NCBI GenBank assembly: GCA_031388245.1
Contig: JANNED010000174.1
Location: 1 to 64,000 of the forward strand
Direction of reading: 5' to 3'
DNA from: JANMDU01 sp031388245
GTDB taxonomy: Bacteria > Pseudomonadota > Gammaproteobacteria > Burkholderiales > Burkholderiaceae_C
Length of the DNA stretch: 64,000 nt
Shown here piece by piece: positions 50,871 through 60,612 of this stretch; positions within the stretch are counted from its first letter, which is position 1; every line of letters begins with the position of its first letter. Both the position numbers and the translations under genes were made by a program. The notes under the pieces were generated by a model. The model was not told where the DNA came from. It saw only the letters and a program-made list of their open reading frames with translations, and searched no databases.

Positions 50871-51071
50871 ATGAACAAACCGATTGAACTGACCGCCAAA
50901 GATTTGAACCCGCAAGGCGGCATCTTTTGCCCAAGCAAGCAAGCCGGCATGGCGCTATGGAGCGGCCATCCACGCGTCTTCCTCGATATCGCCAAAACCG
51001 GCCAAGCCAAATGCCCGTATTGCGGCACGCAGTATCAGCTCAAGGCCGGTGAGCAATTTCACAGCCACTGA
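50871..51071 (+). CDS. small CHCC-type zinc-finger protein
   Basis: 66 residues from ATG 50871. Cys in IFCPSK, His in SGHPRVFLDI and the CPYCGTQY pair give a CHCC zinc site, as in the zf-CHCC family (related to the NDUFS6 accessory subunit of complex I). Follows ilvE by ten bases and leads into the glycosyltransferase region. Confidence 0.82.
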   Translation: MNKPIELTAKDLNPQGGIFCPSKQAGMALWSGHPRVFLDIAKTGQAKCPYCGTQYQLKAGEQFHSH

Positions 51072-51096
51072 AAACCAAAACCACGGGGCAAGCGCC

Positions 51097-51876
51097 ATGA
51101 GCACGCTGACGGTGGCTGTTTTGACTCTTAACGAGGCAAAAAAAATCTCCGCATGCTTGGCCAGTGTGAGTTTTGCAGATGAAATCATTGTCATTGACAG
51201 TGGCAGCACCGATCAAACCGTCGCGCTGGCCAAGGCAGCGAGCGCTCAAGTGCAGGTGCATGTCTATGCAGATTGGCAAGGTTTTGCGGTGCAGCGCAAT
51301 CGGCAACTGGCCCACAGCAGTTGCGAATATATTCTTTTTCTTGATGCAGATGAGTTGGTCACTGAAGGCTTGGCCAAGGAAATTCAGCAGGCCGTGCGCA
51401 GTCAAAGCCCCTGCGTTTGGATGACCACTTGGGATCAGGTGGCGTTTGGCAAACCACTCTCACGCATGCGAAGCAGCGGCTCATTGCCAAGGCTGTATCG
51501 GCGCGAATGGATCACCCATTTCGAGGGAGTGGTTCATGAGCACGCCGTGCTGAACGTCGATGGCTTAGAGCACAAGAAATTTGTGCATCGCCTGCCTCAC
51601 TATTCCCGAGAATCCATTTACGACAGCATCCTTAAGTTGGCACAATACAGTCGATTAGGCGCGGCAAAAAGAGCAGCCCGTGGCCAGCGCGGCGGTGTAC
51701 TTCGGGGGCTCGCTTCTGGGCTCAGCAATTTTGTGCGATTCTATTTCTTTCAGCGTGGATTCATGTGCGGTGCTGAAGGCTTTTTGCATTGCCTGTTCGT
51801 CAGCCTAGAATGTTTTTTCCGCTATGCCGCGATTCGCTACGACGATCTTTCAGACCGCGCCCCAGTTAAACGCTAA
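51097..51876 (+). CDS. family 2 glycosyltransferase (WaaE/KdtX-like)
   Basis: 259 residues from ATG 51097; a GTG at 51049 inside the previous gene is less likely. GT-A fold: VAVLTLNEAKKI, DSGSTDQT, and the DXD-type LFLDADELVT. The segment FEGVVHEHAVL and the C-terminal FVRFYFFQRGFMCGAEGF are typical of LPS-core glucosyltransferases of this subfamily. Acts at the inner membrane on nascent lipid A-core. Confidence 0.82.
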   Translation: MSTLTVAVLTLNEAKKISACLASVSFADEIIVIDSGSTDQTVALAKAASAQVQVHVYADWQGFAVQRNRQLAHSSCEYILFLDADELVTEGLAKEIQQAVRSQSPCVWMTTWDQVAFGKPLSRMRSSGSLPRLYRREWITHFEGVVHEHAVLNVDGLEHKKFVHRLPHYSRESIYDSILKLAQYSRLGAAKRAARGQRGGVLRGLASGLSNFVRFYFFQRGFMCGAEGFLHCLFVSLECFFRYAAIRYDDLSDRAPVKR

Positions 51877-51885
51877 CGCATCGCA

Positions 51886-52773
51886 TCAGCTGCTTTGCTG
51901 ACTGCTCAACCAACGGGAAAACTCTTCCCCCACCTCGGGATGCGTTCGCGCTAAGCTCACGCTGGCCTGGAGAAAGCCCAGCTTGCTTCCACAATCGAAG
52001 CGCTGCCCCTCATAACGAAGCGCATGCACCGGCTCTCGTTGCAATAGCTGAGAAATAGCATCGGTGAGCTGTAATTCTTTGCCAACAATGCGCTGTGCGG
52101 ACATCTCTGCAAGCAGCGGAAAAATGGCGGGGGTTAAGACATAGCGCCCCGCTACAGCGAGATTCGACAGCGCATCTTCCAAGCGTGGTTTCTCCACAAT
52201 TTTATTGATCAAGGCCACATTCGCCGACTGAGACACCGTTTGCACAATCCCGTACTGATGCACCTGCGACATCGGCACCTCCTGCACAGCCAACACGCTG
52301 TGCCCATCCTGTCGGTGCAAATCTGCAAGCTGTCGCGTTACACAAGGCTTGGCCACCATCAAATCATCGGCCAACAATACCGCGAATGATTCTTGCCCCA
52401 CCAAGTCGCGTGCGCACAAAATGGCATGCCCTAAGCCTAGCGCTTTGGGCTGACGCACGTGAAAACATTGCATGTCATCGGGTGTGATGTTGCGTACCGT
52501 TTGGAGCAAATGCGATTTGCCCGCAAGGCTCAGCTCATTTTCTAGCTCATAAGCCAGATCAAAATGATCTTCTACGGCACGCTTGGTGCGCCCGGTCACG
52601 AAGATCATTTGCCGAATACCCGCCTCATAAGCTTCTTCAACAGCATATTGGATCAAGGGCTTGTCCACGACCGCCAACATTTCTTTCGGTGCTGTTTTCG
52701 TGGCTGGCAAAAAGCGCGAGCCAAGCCCAGCAATAGGAAATACAGCTTTGCGCAGCGAAGTGTTCTGAGTCAC
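51886..52773 (-). CDS. galU: UTP-glucose-1-phosphate uridylyltransferase
   Basis: 295 residues. Nucleotidyltransferase signature GLGSRFLPATKTAPKEM, DKPLIQYAVEEA, then FVTGRTKRAVEDHF, VLLADDLM and NKIVEKP. Makes UDP-glucose for surface polysaccharides, consistent with neighbouring glycosyltransferase genes. Convergent with the first glycosyltransferase and divergent from the O-antigen ligase. Confidence 0.93.
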   Translation of the reverse strand: MTQNTSLRKAVFPIAGLGSRFLPATKTAPKEMLAVVDKPLIQYAVEEAYEAGIRQMIFVTGRTKRAVEDHFDLAYELENELSLAGKSHLLQTVRNITPDDMQCFHVRQPKALGLGHAILCARDLVGQESFAVLLADDLMVAKPCVTRQLADLHRQDGHSVLAVQEVPMSQVHQYGIVQTVSQSANVALINKIVEKPRLEDALSNLAVAGRYVLTPAIFPLLAEMSAQRIVGKELQLTDAISQLLQREPVHALRYEGQRFDCGSKLGFLQASVSLARTHPEVGEEFSRWLSSQQSS

Positions 52774-52923
52774 GAATAGGATTCCTCGATGAAGCGTCTA
52801 AAATACCATAAAGTCATATCAACACGGCGCAATGTTGTTCGAGTTTTGGGTTTTGAATGCAAAGAAACACTGCTCGAACGATTCGATGACCAAAGAATAT
52901 CTAACCACCAGCTCTGTTGATCC

Positions 52924-54186
52924 ATGCCGCCTAGCTTACCCACTGTGCAGCGTTACTCCGATTTGTCAGCAAAATGGCTGATGGTGAGCGTGTTTGCTGC
53001 TTTTCCAATTGCCTTGGGTTTAACCAATCTGCTCATGGCACTCGCAGTGCTGGCTTGGTTACTTGCTGGCAACTTCGGTGCGCGTTGGCAGACACTCAAG
53101 AGCAACCCTGTCGCTTGGTTTTTACTTGCCCTTTACGGTTTGATTTTGGTGCATGGCTTGTTTAGCCCAGCAGATTGGCAAGACATCTCTCGTCATTTGA
53201 ATAAATATTGCAAGCTGCTTATTTCAGTGGTTTTTATGTCTTTGCTCACAGAAACCAAGTGGATCAAGCGCTGCGGCACGGCGTTTGTGGGCGCTATGCT
53301 CTTTATCCTCGTGTCAACATATCTTAACGTCTGGTTAGATCTACCATGGTCAAGAACACAGCATCAAGGATTAGGGCGTGACCACACCGTTATCGGTGAT
53401 CACATCACTCAAAACATCATGATGGCTTTTTTTGTGCTCTTATGTTTAGTTCAGTTTCAATCCAGCAAGCCTGCGCGAACTGGCCTCATATGGCTTGCGT
53501 TGGCAGTTGCTTCAAGCGCATCCATCATCGCTTTATCTGCTGGCAGAACCGGTTTCATCTTGCTCAGTCTTGTGGTTTTGGTGTTTTTTTTATACACCCC
53601 TGCGATGCCTTGGAAAGCTGCCTACAAAGTCGCAGGATGTTTAGCGATTGCAATGGCTTTGCTCGCGGCAATGTACGCCAGTCCGTTGATGAAAGAACGA
53701 TTTGAAATTGCTTACACAGAGGCAAGAGATTTTCAAGATCAAGCAGACTCTTCGGTGGGTGTACGTCTTTACATCATGACGCAAAGCATAGAATTGATTG
53801 CACATAAACCGGTCTTTGGTTACGGAACAGCCAGTTACCACGCGTTAATTTGTACTGTGCTACCTGCTCGAACAAATTGCCACGCCTCCCGGCAACACCC
53901 AGACAATCAATACGTTATGTTTGGTATTGACCATGGATTGCTGGGTGTAGGGCTTTTGCTTGGGCTGATGGTGACTGTTTTGGTCAGCGCCACACAACAA
54001 ACGACAGACCTCAAAATCTTGATGCTTGGGTTTTCTTTGATGTTGTTTGTGAACAGTTTTTTCAGCAGTTCGCTTTGGACTTCTCGTCAAAATCATTTTT
54101 TCTTATTTGTTCTAGCGTTGTTGGCAGCGCAGGCACACTCAAAGCTGAGTGCAAAAAAAGTATCCAGTGAACCCGCTGTTGCTTGA
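52924..54186 (+). CDS. waaL: O-antigen ligase-family membrane protein
   Basis: 420 residues, about ten to twelve membrane helices, with a large periplasmic loop containing KPVFGYGTASYH and the following HPDNQYVMFGIDHG (the Wzy_C/WaaL pattern). It would transfer polymer from undecaprenyl carrier to lipid A-core. Base composition is visibly more AT-rich than most of the window, as is the 150-base gap upstream; both hint at transfer. WaaL and Wzy polymerases are hard to tell apart by sequence. Confidence 0.75.
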   Translation: MPPSLPTVQRYSDLSAKWLMVSVFAAFPIALGLTNLLMALAVLAWLLAGNFGARWQTLKSNPVAWFLLALYGLILVHGLFSPADWQDISRHLNKYCKLLISVVFMSLLTETKWIKRCGTAFVGAMLFILVSTYLNVWLDLPWSRTQHQGLGRDHTVIGDHITQNIMMAFFVLLCLVQFQSSKPARTGLIWLALAVASSASIIALSAGRTGFILLSLVVLVFFLYTPAMPWKAAYKVAGCLAIAMALLAAMYASPLMKERFEIAYTEARDFQDQADSSVGVRLYIMTQSIELIAHKPVFGYGTASYHALICTVLPARTNCHASRQHPDNQYVMFGIDHGLLGVGLLLGLMVTVLVSATQQTTDLKILMLGFSLMLFVNSFFSSSLWTSRQNHFFLFVLALLAAQAHSKLSAKKVSSEPAVA

Positions 54187-55042
54187 ACATGTCACGGTGA
54201 TTTTGGTCACCTACAACAGTGCGCATTGCCTTCATGCGCAATCGCTCAAGCTTGGCAAACAAGTTCATATCCTCCTCGTCGACAATGGCAGCCAAGACGA
54301 CTTTGCTGCCCAGCGCAGCCAGCATATGCCGCAGGCTCGTTTGATCGAGTTGCCCAGAAACATCGGTTTTGGTGCAGCAAACAATCGCGCCTTGAAACTG
54401 TGTGCCACGCCATTCGCTTTGCTGCTCAATCCTGATTGCCAAATCGATCCGGCGGGCATAGAGCGCCTTTTGGCCGTGGCTTTGCAATACCCTGATGCTG
54501 CGATTGTTGCACCCCAAATCACTAGGCCAGGTGGAGAACTGGAGGTCAGTTATCGATGGCCTTCAAAGACATGGGCTTCACAAGGGCCGGCGGCACAAGC
54601 GCATTGCTGTGTCGGCTTTGCGACCGGGGCGGCGCTGCTTTTGCGCTTGGAGGCATTTGAGGATACGGGATTCTTCGACGAGAGTTTCTTTTTGTACTAC
54701 GAAGACGAAGATTTGTGTTTACGCCAATTTTTAGCCCGGCGAAGCATCGTTATCGCGCCGGAAGTGCATGCCGTGCATGCCTCACGCAGCTCAGTAAAAG
54801 AAGGTTTTCCATGGCGCTCAGAATACATTCGCGGCTTTCACCATGCGCAATCCAAGCTCATTTTTCAAGCCAAGCATGGCCATGTGGATAAAGTGCAGGC
54901 GCTGCGTTGGCGCGTACTGCTTTTGGCGCTTTTGAGTGTGCCGATCCGGCTGTTATGGCCGCAGCCTCGTTATTTGGTTCGTTTGTTCGGTCGAATTGCA
55001 GGTCTGGTCCGCTACCGACTTCCATACACGCTTAAGGCATGA
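54149..55042 (+). CDS. family 2 glycosyltransferase (rhamnosyltransferase-like)
   Basis: 297 residues, overlapping the ligase by 38 bases from GTG 54149 (another GTG at 54167 is possible). GT-A features: VILVTYNSAHCL, DNGSQDDF, NIGFGAANNRAL, LLLNPDCQID, and FDESFFLYYEDEDLCLR, the set found in dTDP-rhamnosyltransferases such as WbbL. It adds a sugar to an O-unit or core. Start codon and absent Shine-Dalgarno suggest coupling to the gene before. Confidence 0.8.
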   Translation: MQKKYPVNPLLLEHVTVILVTYNSAHCLHAQSLKLGKQVHILLVDNGSQDDFAAQRSQHMPQARLIELPRNIGFGAANNRALKLCATPFALLLNPDCQIDPAGIERLLAVALQYPDAAIVAPQITRPGGELEVSYRWPSKTWASQGPAAQAHCCVGFATGAALLLRLEAFEDTGFFDESFFLYYEDEDLCLRQFLARRSIVIAPEVHAVHASRSSVKEGFPWRSEYIRGFHHAQSKLIFQAKHGHVDKVQALRWRVLLLALLSVPIRLLWPQPRYLVRLFGRIAGLVRYRLPYTLKA

Positions 55043-56385
55043 TGCTGGCTATGTCGAACGAACTTCATTCACCCCAAAACCAGCGCATCGGCTGGTTGCA
55101 AGCGCTCAACGTTTATCTCGAAACCCCCACACTGCGGATGCTTGCTTTAGGTTTTTCTGCCGGGCTGCCTTTGCTTCTTGTGCTTGGCACGCTCAGCTTT
55201 CGCTTGCGAGAGGCTGGCGTTGATCGAGCCACCATTGGGTTTTTAACCTGGGTGGGGCTGGCGTATGGCTTCAAGTGGTGTTGGGCGCCGCTGGTTGATC
55301 GCTTGTCCATTCCCTTGCTCACGCGCTGGCTCGGCCGGCGCAGGTCTTGGTTGTTGCTATCGCAGTTGGTCATCATGGTTGGGCTGGTAGGCATGGCGGT
55401 ATCAGATCCCAAACTGGCGTTGATGCCCGTCGTTTGGAGTGCGCTGATCGTGGCCTTTGGCTCGGCGACGCAGGATATTGCACTGGACGCTTACCGTATT
55501 GAATCGGCTGACACGGATCGCCAAGCAGCTCTGGCGGCCGCTTATCAAACCGGCTATCGCCTCGCCATGATTTGGGCCGGCGCGGGTGTCCTCTGGATCG
55601 CGGCGCGCGCTGAAATTGCGACTGCGGCCAACTACGACCCCAGTGCTTGGCGTACCGCTTATTTATGGATGGCCGGCTCGATGCTGGTAGGCGTGATCAC
55701 GGTGCTGTTCTCGCCAGAGCCCGCAGCGCGCGTGATGACAAAAGCCAAGAATGCGCAAGATTGGCTGGTCACAACGCTGATCGAGCCCTTTGCAGATTTC
55801 TTCAAACGCTACCAATGGCAAGCAGCATTGATCTTGGGCTTGATCGCGGTCTATCGCATCAGCGATATCGTGATGGGTGTGATGGCCAATCCGTTTTATG
55901 TGGACATGGGCTTCACGAAAGACCAAGTTGCTGGCGTGACCAAAGTGTATGGCGTGATCATGACACTGCTGGGCGCGTTCATTGGCGGCATTTTGTCAAT
56001 GCGGCTTGGCGTGATGCGGGTGCTGATGCTGGGCGCCGTGCTCAGTGCGGTGAGCAATTTGTTGTTTGCTTGGCTTGGTGGCCAAGGCCCAAATGTGAAT
56101 GCGCTGATTTGGGTGATCTCTGCCGACAATTTATCCAGCGGTATTGCTTCTGCTGCGTTCATTGCTTACCTCTCTAGCTTGACCAACATCCAGTATTCGG
56201 CCACGCAATATGCGCTGTTTAGCTCGCTGATGTTGCTGCTGCCCAAATTTCTCGCAGGCTTTTCAGGACAAGTCGTCAACAGCATCGGCTACGCTGCATT
56301 TTTTACAGGCACCGCCTTGCTGGGTTTGCCAGTGATTGTGCTGGTGGCGCTGGCCAGCCGCTACACCTCTGTCAAGACACCCTGA
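55039..56385 (+). CDS. ampG: AmpG-family muropeptide permease (MFS)
   Basis: 448 residues, about twelve helices. The family segment LSAGLPLLLVLG-like appears as GFSAGLPLLLVLGTLSF, with GLAYGFKWCWAPLVDR and GSATQDIALDAYRIE characteristic of AmpG. Imports anhydro-muropeptides for cell-wall recycling. It overlaps the glycosyltransferase by four bases (ATGA), which ties recycling and surface-sugar genes in one transcript. Start 55039 or 55051. Confidence 0.83.
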   Translation: MMLAMSNELHSPQNQRIGWLQALNVYLETPTLRMLALGFSAGLPLLLVLGTLSFRLREAGVDRATIGFLTWVGLAYGFKWCWAPLVDRLSIPLLTRWLGRRRSWLLLSQLVIMVGLVGMAVSDPKLALMPVVWSALIVAFGSATQDIALDAYRIESADTDRQAALAAAYQTGYRLAMIWAGAGVLWIAARAEIATAANYDPSAWRTAYLWMAGSMLVGVITVLFSPEPAARVMTKAKNAQDWLVTTLIEPFADFFKRYQWQAALILGLIAVYRISDIVMGVMANPFYVDMGFTKDQVAGVTKVYGVIMTLLGAFIGGILSMRLGVMRVLMLGAVLSAVSNLLFAWLGGQGPNVNALIWVISADNLSSGIASAAFIAYLSSLTNIQYSATQYALFSSLMLLLPKFLAGFSGQVVNSIGYAAFFTGTALLGLPVIVLVALASRYTSVKTP

Positions 56386-56392
56386 GCGTGGC

Positions 56393-58048
56393 TCATAGAG
56401 CTTTCGCTGTCAGCGCAAAACCAGAGGCGCGCGCGCGCGGCCAATACATGCGAAACACATTGTGTGTTTCATCAATATTTGCGCTCAACAAGCTGCCCTC
56501 CCCAATTTGCGGGACCAAATTGGCTAGCAAGCGCACCTCGTTGTCGTTCACACGGCGCACGATGTGATGCGCGGTGATCTGGCCGGGATGATGGAGCCCC
56601 GCCGCTTGCACGATTTCAGTGAGTGCATGCAAAGTTTGCGCATGAAAATGCTGCACCCGCTCGGCCTTGCTGGGCACATGCAGCGCTTTCATGCGATGCG
56701 CATCTTGCGTGGTCACGCCTGTGGGGCAATGCCCGGTATGACAGGCTTGTGCTTGTATGCAGCCTAAAGCAAACATAAAGCCGCGCGCTGAATTACACCA
56801 ATCTGCGCCCAACGCCATCATGCGCGCAATGTCAAAAGCACTTACCACCTTGCCCGCACAACCGATGCGCACGCGATCGCGCAACCCCGCACCCTTGAGC
56901 GTGTTGTGAACCAACAGCAAGCCTTCTTGCAATGGCGCACCCACATGATCGGTGAATTCCACGGGCGCAGCGCCCGTGCCGCCCTCCGCGCCATCGACCA
57001 CAATGAAATCGGGCACGATGCCCGTTGCCAACATGGCCTTCACAATTGCAAACCATTCCCACGGATGCCCAATGCACAGCTTAAAGCCCACGGGCTTGCC
57101 ACCGGAGAGCTCGCGCAGCTGAGCGATGAAAGACATCATTTCAAGCGGCGTTGAAAACGCGCTGTGCGCGGCAGGCGAGACGCAATCGACGCCCAGCGGC
57201 ACACCACGCGCCGCTGCAATCTCCGCCGTCACCTTGGAGCCCGGCAGCAGACCGCCATGCCCCGGCTTCGCGCCTTGGCTCAGCTTGAGCTCGATCATCT
57301 TAACTTGAGGATCGCGTGCATTGGCTTGAAATTTTTCTGCGTTGAAGCTGCCGTCATCGTTGCGACAGCCAAAATAGCCTGAGCCGATTTCCCAGATCAA
57401 ATCCCCGCCATGCTGGCGATGATGCACGCTGATGGAGCCCTCGCCCGTGTCATGTGCAAAGCCACCGGCTTTTGCACCCTGGTTGAGCGCAAGAATCGCG
57501 TTGGCGCTCAGTGCGCCGAAGCTCATGGCCGAGATGTTGTACACGCTGGCCGAGTAAGGCTGGGTACACGCATTGTGTGCAGAGCCGATCACGGTGCGAA
57601 AATCATGGCTTGGCACTTGGGTGGGCGCAACCGAATGATTGATCCACTCATAACCGTCGGCACTCACATCAAGCTGCGTGCCAAAGGGTCGCTTGTCACT
57701 GTCGCCCTTGGCGCGGGCATAGACCAATGAACGCTGAGCTCGCGAAAATGGCGCGGCTTCATTGTCGCCTTCCAAGAAATACTGCCGAATCTCCGGGCGG
57801 ATGTATTCCATCAAAAAGCGCATGTGGCCAATCACAGGATAGTTGCGCAAAATGGCATGCTTGTCTTGCCGCAAATCTCGAATGCCCAACGCACTCAAAC
57901 CCATGAACAACAATGTCCAAAGCCAGCCAACACCGAAAATAATCACACAAAACAAGCCCAAGAGGCTGAAAAATATGCAGGCAATGAAGGCGCTATAGCG
58001 AATCGGTAGCTGCGTTTCGAGTTTTGCTAACATATTGTTTCGATTCAT
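56393..58048 (-). CDS. FMN-binding glutamate synthase-family protein with membrane anchor
   Basis: 551 residues from ATG 58048 (58033 is an alternative). Two N-terminal membrane helices (about 20-60), then a GltB central/FMN-type barrel: SFGALSANAILALNQGA, HDTGEGSIS, GGHGGLLPGSKVT-like PGHGGLLPGSKV, and the 3Fe-4S motif CIQAQACHTGHCPTG. It lacks the glutaminase domain, so it is not a full glutamate synthase. Similar proteins are of unknown substrate. The divergent hydrolase gene begins only 15 bases away, so the promoters must overlap the coding starts. Confidence 0.82.
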   Translation of the reverse strand: MNRNNMLAKLETQLPIRYSAFIACIFFSLLGLFCVIIFGVGWLWTLLFMGLSALGIRDLRQDKHAILRNYPVIGHMRFLMEYIRPEIRQYFLEGDNEAAPFSRAQRSLVYARAKGDSDKRPFGTQLDVSADGYEWINHSVAPTQVPSHDFRTVIGSAHNACTQPYSASVYNISAMSFGALSANAILALNQGAKAGGFAHDTGEGSISVHHRQHGGDLIWEIGSGYFGCRNDDGSFNAEKFQANARDPQVKMIELKLSQGAKPGHGGLLPGSKVTAEIAAARGVPLGVDCVSPAAHSAFSTPLEMMSFIAQLRELSGGKPVGFKLCIGHPWEWFAIVKAMLATGIVPDFIVVDGAEGGTGAAPVEFTDHVGAPLQEGLLLVHNTLKGAGLRDRVRIGCAGKVVSAFDIARMMALGADWCNSARGFMFALGCIQAQACHTGHCPTGVTTQDAHRMKALHVPSKAERVQHFHAQTLHALTEIVQAAGLHHPGQITAHHIVRRVNDNEVRLLANLVPQIGEGSLLSANIDETHNVFRMYWPRARASGFALTAKAL

Positions 58049-58063
58049 TGAAAAAGGTATTTT

Positions 58064-59683
58064 ATGGGCAGGAAAGCAAGCACGAAGGGGAAAACTGCTT
58101 ATGAAATATTTCTCCATGCATTCATTCTGTTGATCGGCATAAGTTGCAGCTTGGCGCAATCACAATCATTATCAACAAGTGAGATCGCCGTATCGAGACG
58201 CGCTGAGGATGGTGCATTGATCAAATATGTCGTCACATCAGATGGGATCAACCCTGATAACAAGGCGCTGCTGATTGTCATACCAGCCAACTTAAGGCCC
58301 AATCCTCCGACCGCGCTGGCCAACTCATCAAGCTTTGTACAAACCGAACCTGCTCACTATCCCATCACGCGCAGCCGCATGCGCCTTTTAGAAGCTGGCT
58401 TTGGGTTGATTTGGCTCGCCGTGCCAGCCAATACTGGGCTGAACAGCACTGTGGCCACTGATCCGCGCTTTTTATCCGACATGGAGGATCTGCTTGCTGC
58501 GATCAAGCGCCAGTATCCACAAATGATTCGTATCAGTGTTGGCTCTGAAGGATTGGCCATGGCGAGCGCGGGTCTGGCGATGCGCGGCAGCAAGCATGTC
58601 GATGGCCAATTGATCTTGGCACCATTTTGGCCACGCATACGCGAAGAAAAATTAGAACAGGGCAGCGCTGCCAATGTCTTGGTGATTCATGACAGCACCA
58701 ACCAATGCTTCATCGCATCGCAAGTTGAAACCAAAGAATATATTCATCGCACCGGCTGGAAAGACATTCCTTTTCAGCCAGAGAAAATGTCGCTCATCGG
58801 GCAATGTGGTTCGGGCTCTAGCTATCTTTTGCCAGGCATTGAAAATCTGTTGCCAACATTGCTCTCGGACTGGCTGCAAAAAAAAGTAGCCATCAGCAGA
58901 CCTGACACTGCGCTTCAAGCGAGCGTGAAAGAACGCGTCATCATGGCCTCTGGAAAGCAGGGCAAACTCGAAATCACGCTGCTCGCTCCACCAACTCCCG
59001 GGCCGCATCCCGTCGTCATTTTTAACCACGGCGATATCGTCATGGATATGCCGTGGATCAAATATCGTCAGCGCTATGTCGATGCCAGCATCGCAACGAC
59101 ACTCTTAAGGCAAGGCTACGCTGTGGCAATGCCCGCGCGCCCCGGCGTGGGGCGATCTGAGGGCACGTATCGCTATGCTCAATACGCCATCAATGACGGC
59201 GATCCCAGCTACAAAGCGCGCAATCATGCTGTGGCTGTGATGGATGCGATTGCTGCACTGAGGCAAGAAAATGGGCTCGATATGAAGCGCTTCGTCTTAG
59301 CCGGTCAATCTGCCGGTGGCGATACAGTGATGTATTTATCATCACAAAACATCGATGGTTTGAAGGGCATCATCAATTTCTCCGGCGGCAGGAGCAATCA
59401 TCCCGACGGGCAAGCACCGACCTTTGAAAACAAGATGATGATCAGCGGCTGGGGCGAGCTAGGCGCGGCGGCGAAAGTGCCCGTTCAATTGGTGTTTGCT
59501 GAAAATGATTCTCGCTACACTGCAAACACGATTCGCAAATCTCATGAAGCATTTAATCAAGCGGGTGGGAAATCAGAGCTCTTTTTAGCACCCCCAGTGT
59601 CGGGCGATGGGCACTTTATCAGCTCGCAACCCGCCTTGTGGAGCCAACCCGTTTTGGATTTTTTAAGTCGCGTGATGCCTTGA
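58064..59683 (+). CDS. exported two-domain alpha/beta hydrolase
   Basis: 539 residues. Signal peptide or anchor about 12-33 (YEIFLHAFILLIGISCSLAQ). The C-terminal half is a complete hydrolase: nucleophile Ser in GQSAGG, Asp in FAENDSRYT, His in GDGHFIS, oxyanion region NHGDIV. The N-terminal half (about 60-260) also looks like an alpha/beta-hydrolase fold (LLIVIPANLRP, SVGSEGLAMAS, LVIHDSTNQCF) but lacks a standard nucleophile elbow, suggesting a duplicated and degenerate partner domain. Substrate unknown; esterase or peptidase activity is likely. Confidence 0.72.
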   Translation: MGRKASTKGKTAYEIFLHAFILLIGISCSLAQSQSLSTSEIAVSRRAEDGALIKYVVTSDGINPDNKALLIVIPANLRPNPPTALANSSSFVQTEPAHYPITRSRMRLLEAGFGLIWLAVPANTGLNSTVATDPRFLSDMEDLLAAIKRQYPQMIRISVGSEGLAMASAGLAMRGSKHVDGQLILAPFWPRIREEKLEQGSAANVLVIHDSTNQCFIASQVETKEYIHRTGWKDIPFQPEKMSLIGQCGSGSSYLLPGIENLLPTLLSDWLQKKVAISRPDTALQASVKERVIMASGKQGKLEITLLAPPTPGPHPVVIFNHGDIVMDMPWIKYRQRYVDASIATTLLRQGYAVAMPARPGVGRSEGTYRYAQYAINDGDPSYKARNHAVAVMDAIAALRQENGLDMKRFVLAGQSAGGDTVMYLSSQNIDGLKGIINFSGGRSNHPDGQAPTFENKMMISGWGELGAAAKVPVQLVFAENDSRYTANTIRKSHEAFNQAGGKSELFLAPPVSGDGHFISSQPALWSQPVLDFLSRVMP

Positions 59684-59713
59684 GCTTTAACTGCCAGCAC
59701 TGATAAAAACAGC

Positions 59714-60598
59714 TCATAACGCTTTTGGTAGCTGATTGCCCAAGAAATCGTACACAGCTTTGATACGGGCGTTGCTGCGGATTTCCCTGTGCACCACCAG
59801 CCACATGGGCAAATCAGGAATTGGCAGTTGCGTCAACAGGGGTATCAGTTGAGCATCGGTCTGTGCCAAATAATCGGCAATAAAGCCGATGCCCACACCC
59901 GCTCGCACCGCGCCAAACTGCGCCATCAAATCATCGGTGCGCAGCACCAAGCGAGCGGGATCGATGCTGTAACCAAAGGCTTTGATGCCACGCTGAATGG
60001 CTTCATCTTTGTCGCCCGCAATCAAATCGTGCGCGAGCAAGTCGGTGGGCTGCTTCGGGCTGCCTCGGCGGCGCAAATAATCTTGGTGGGCATACACGCC
60101 AATGGAGACTGCTCCCACGCGCTTGGCAATCAAGCTGCTTTGCTCCGGCTGCACCATGCGCAGCGCGATATCAGCTTCGCGTTTGAGCAAATTGCTCACG
60201 GCATTGCTCACCACCAGCTCCACGCTGATCTCCGGCAAGGCCAGCCGCATGCGGGCCAGCAGCGGCGGCAGAAGCACGCAAGCAATCGGCTGGCTGGCGC
60301 TGATGCGCACGCTGCCCGCGCGCTCCGATTGCCCGCCGCTGGCTTGCCGCGCGAGGTGCATTGCACCTGCCTCCATTGCCCGAGCGGCATCTGCCAAGCG
60401 CAGCGCCATTGGCGTGGGCAGCAGGCCGCGCCCGGTGCGCTCAAACAAAGTTGCGCCGAGTTGCGCCTCCAGCTCAGCAATATGCCGCCCCAAGGTGGGC
60501 TGGCTCGATTGCAGTGCCTTGGCTGCGCCGAGCAGGCTGCCATGGTCGAGCGCGGCAAGGAAGGAGCGAATCAAGCTCCAGTCAAATGAGGTATTCAT
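59714..60598 (-). CDS. LysR-family regulator next to nitroreductase-like gene
   Basis: 294 residues from ATG 60598. HTH in FLAALDHGSLLGAAKALQSS followed by QPTLGRHIAELE, then the LysR effector domain. It diverges from the Acg-like gene at 60685. The gap carries inverted repeats, the usual arrangement where the regulator controls its neighbour. Confidence 0.87.
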   Translation of the reverse strand: MNTSFDWSLIRSFLAALDHGSLLGAAKALQSSQPTLGRHIAELEAQLGATLFERTGRGLLPTPMALRLADAARAMEAGAMHLARQASGGQSERAGSVRISASQPIACVLLPPLLARMRLALPEISVELVVSNAVSNLLKREADIALRMVQPEQSSLIAKRVGAVSIGVYAHQDYLRRRGSPKQPTDLLAHDLIAGDKDEAIQRGIKAFGYSIDPARLVLRTDDLMAQFGAVRAGVGIGFIADYLAQTDAQLIPLLTQLPIPDLPMWLVVHREIRSNARIKAVYDFLGNQLPKAL

Positions 60599-60612
60599 TT
60601 TTGAATTTCTGA

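Noticed and set aside
59684..59713. Fragment of the dispersed repeat between the two-domain hydrolase and the LysR gene
   Set aside because: TGCCAGCACTGATAAAAACAG has the general feel but too few matching positions to call.
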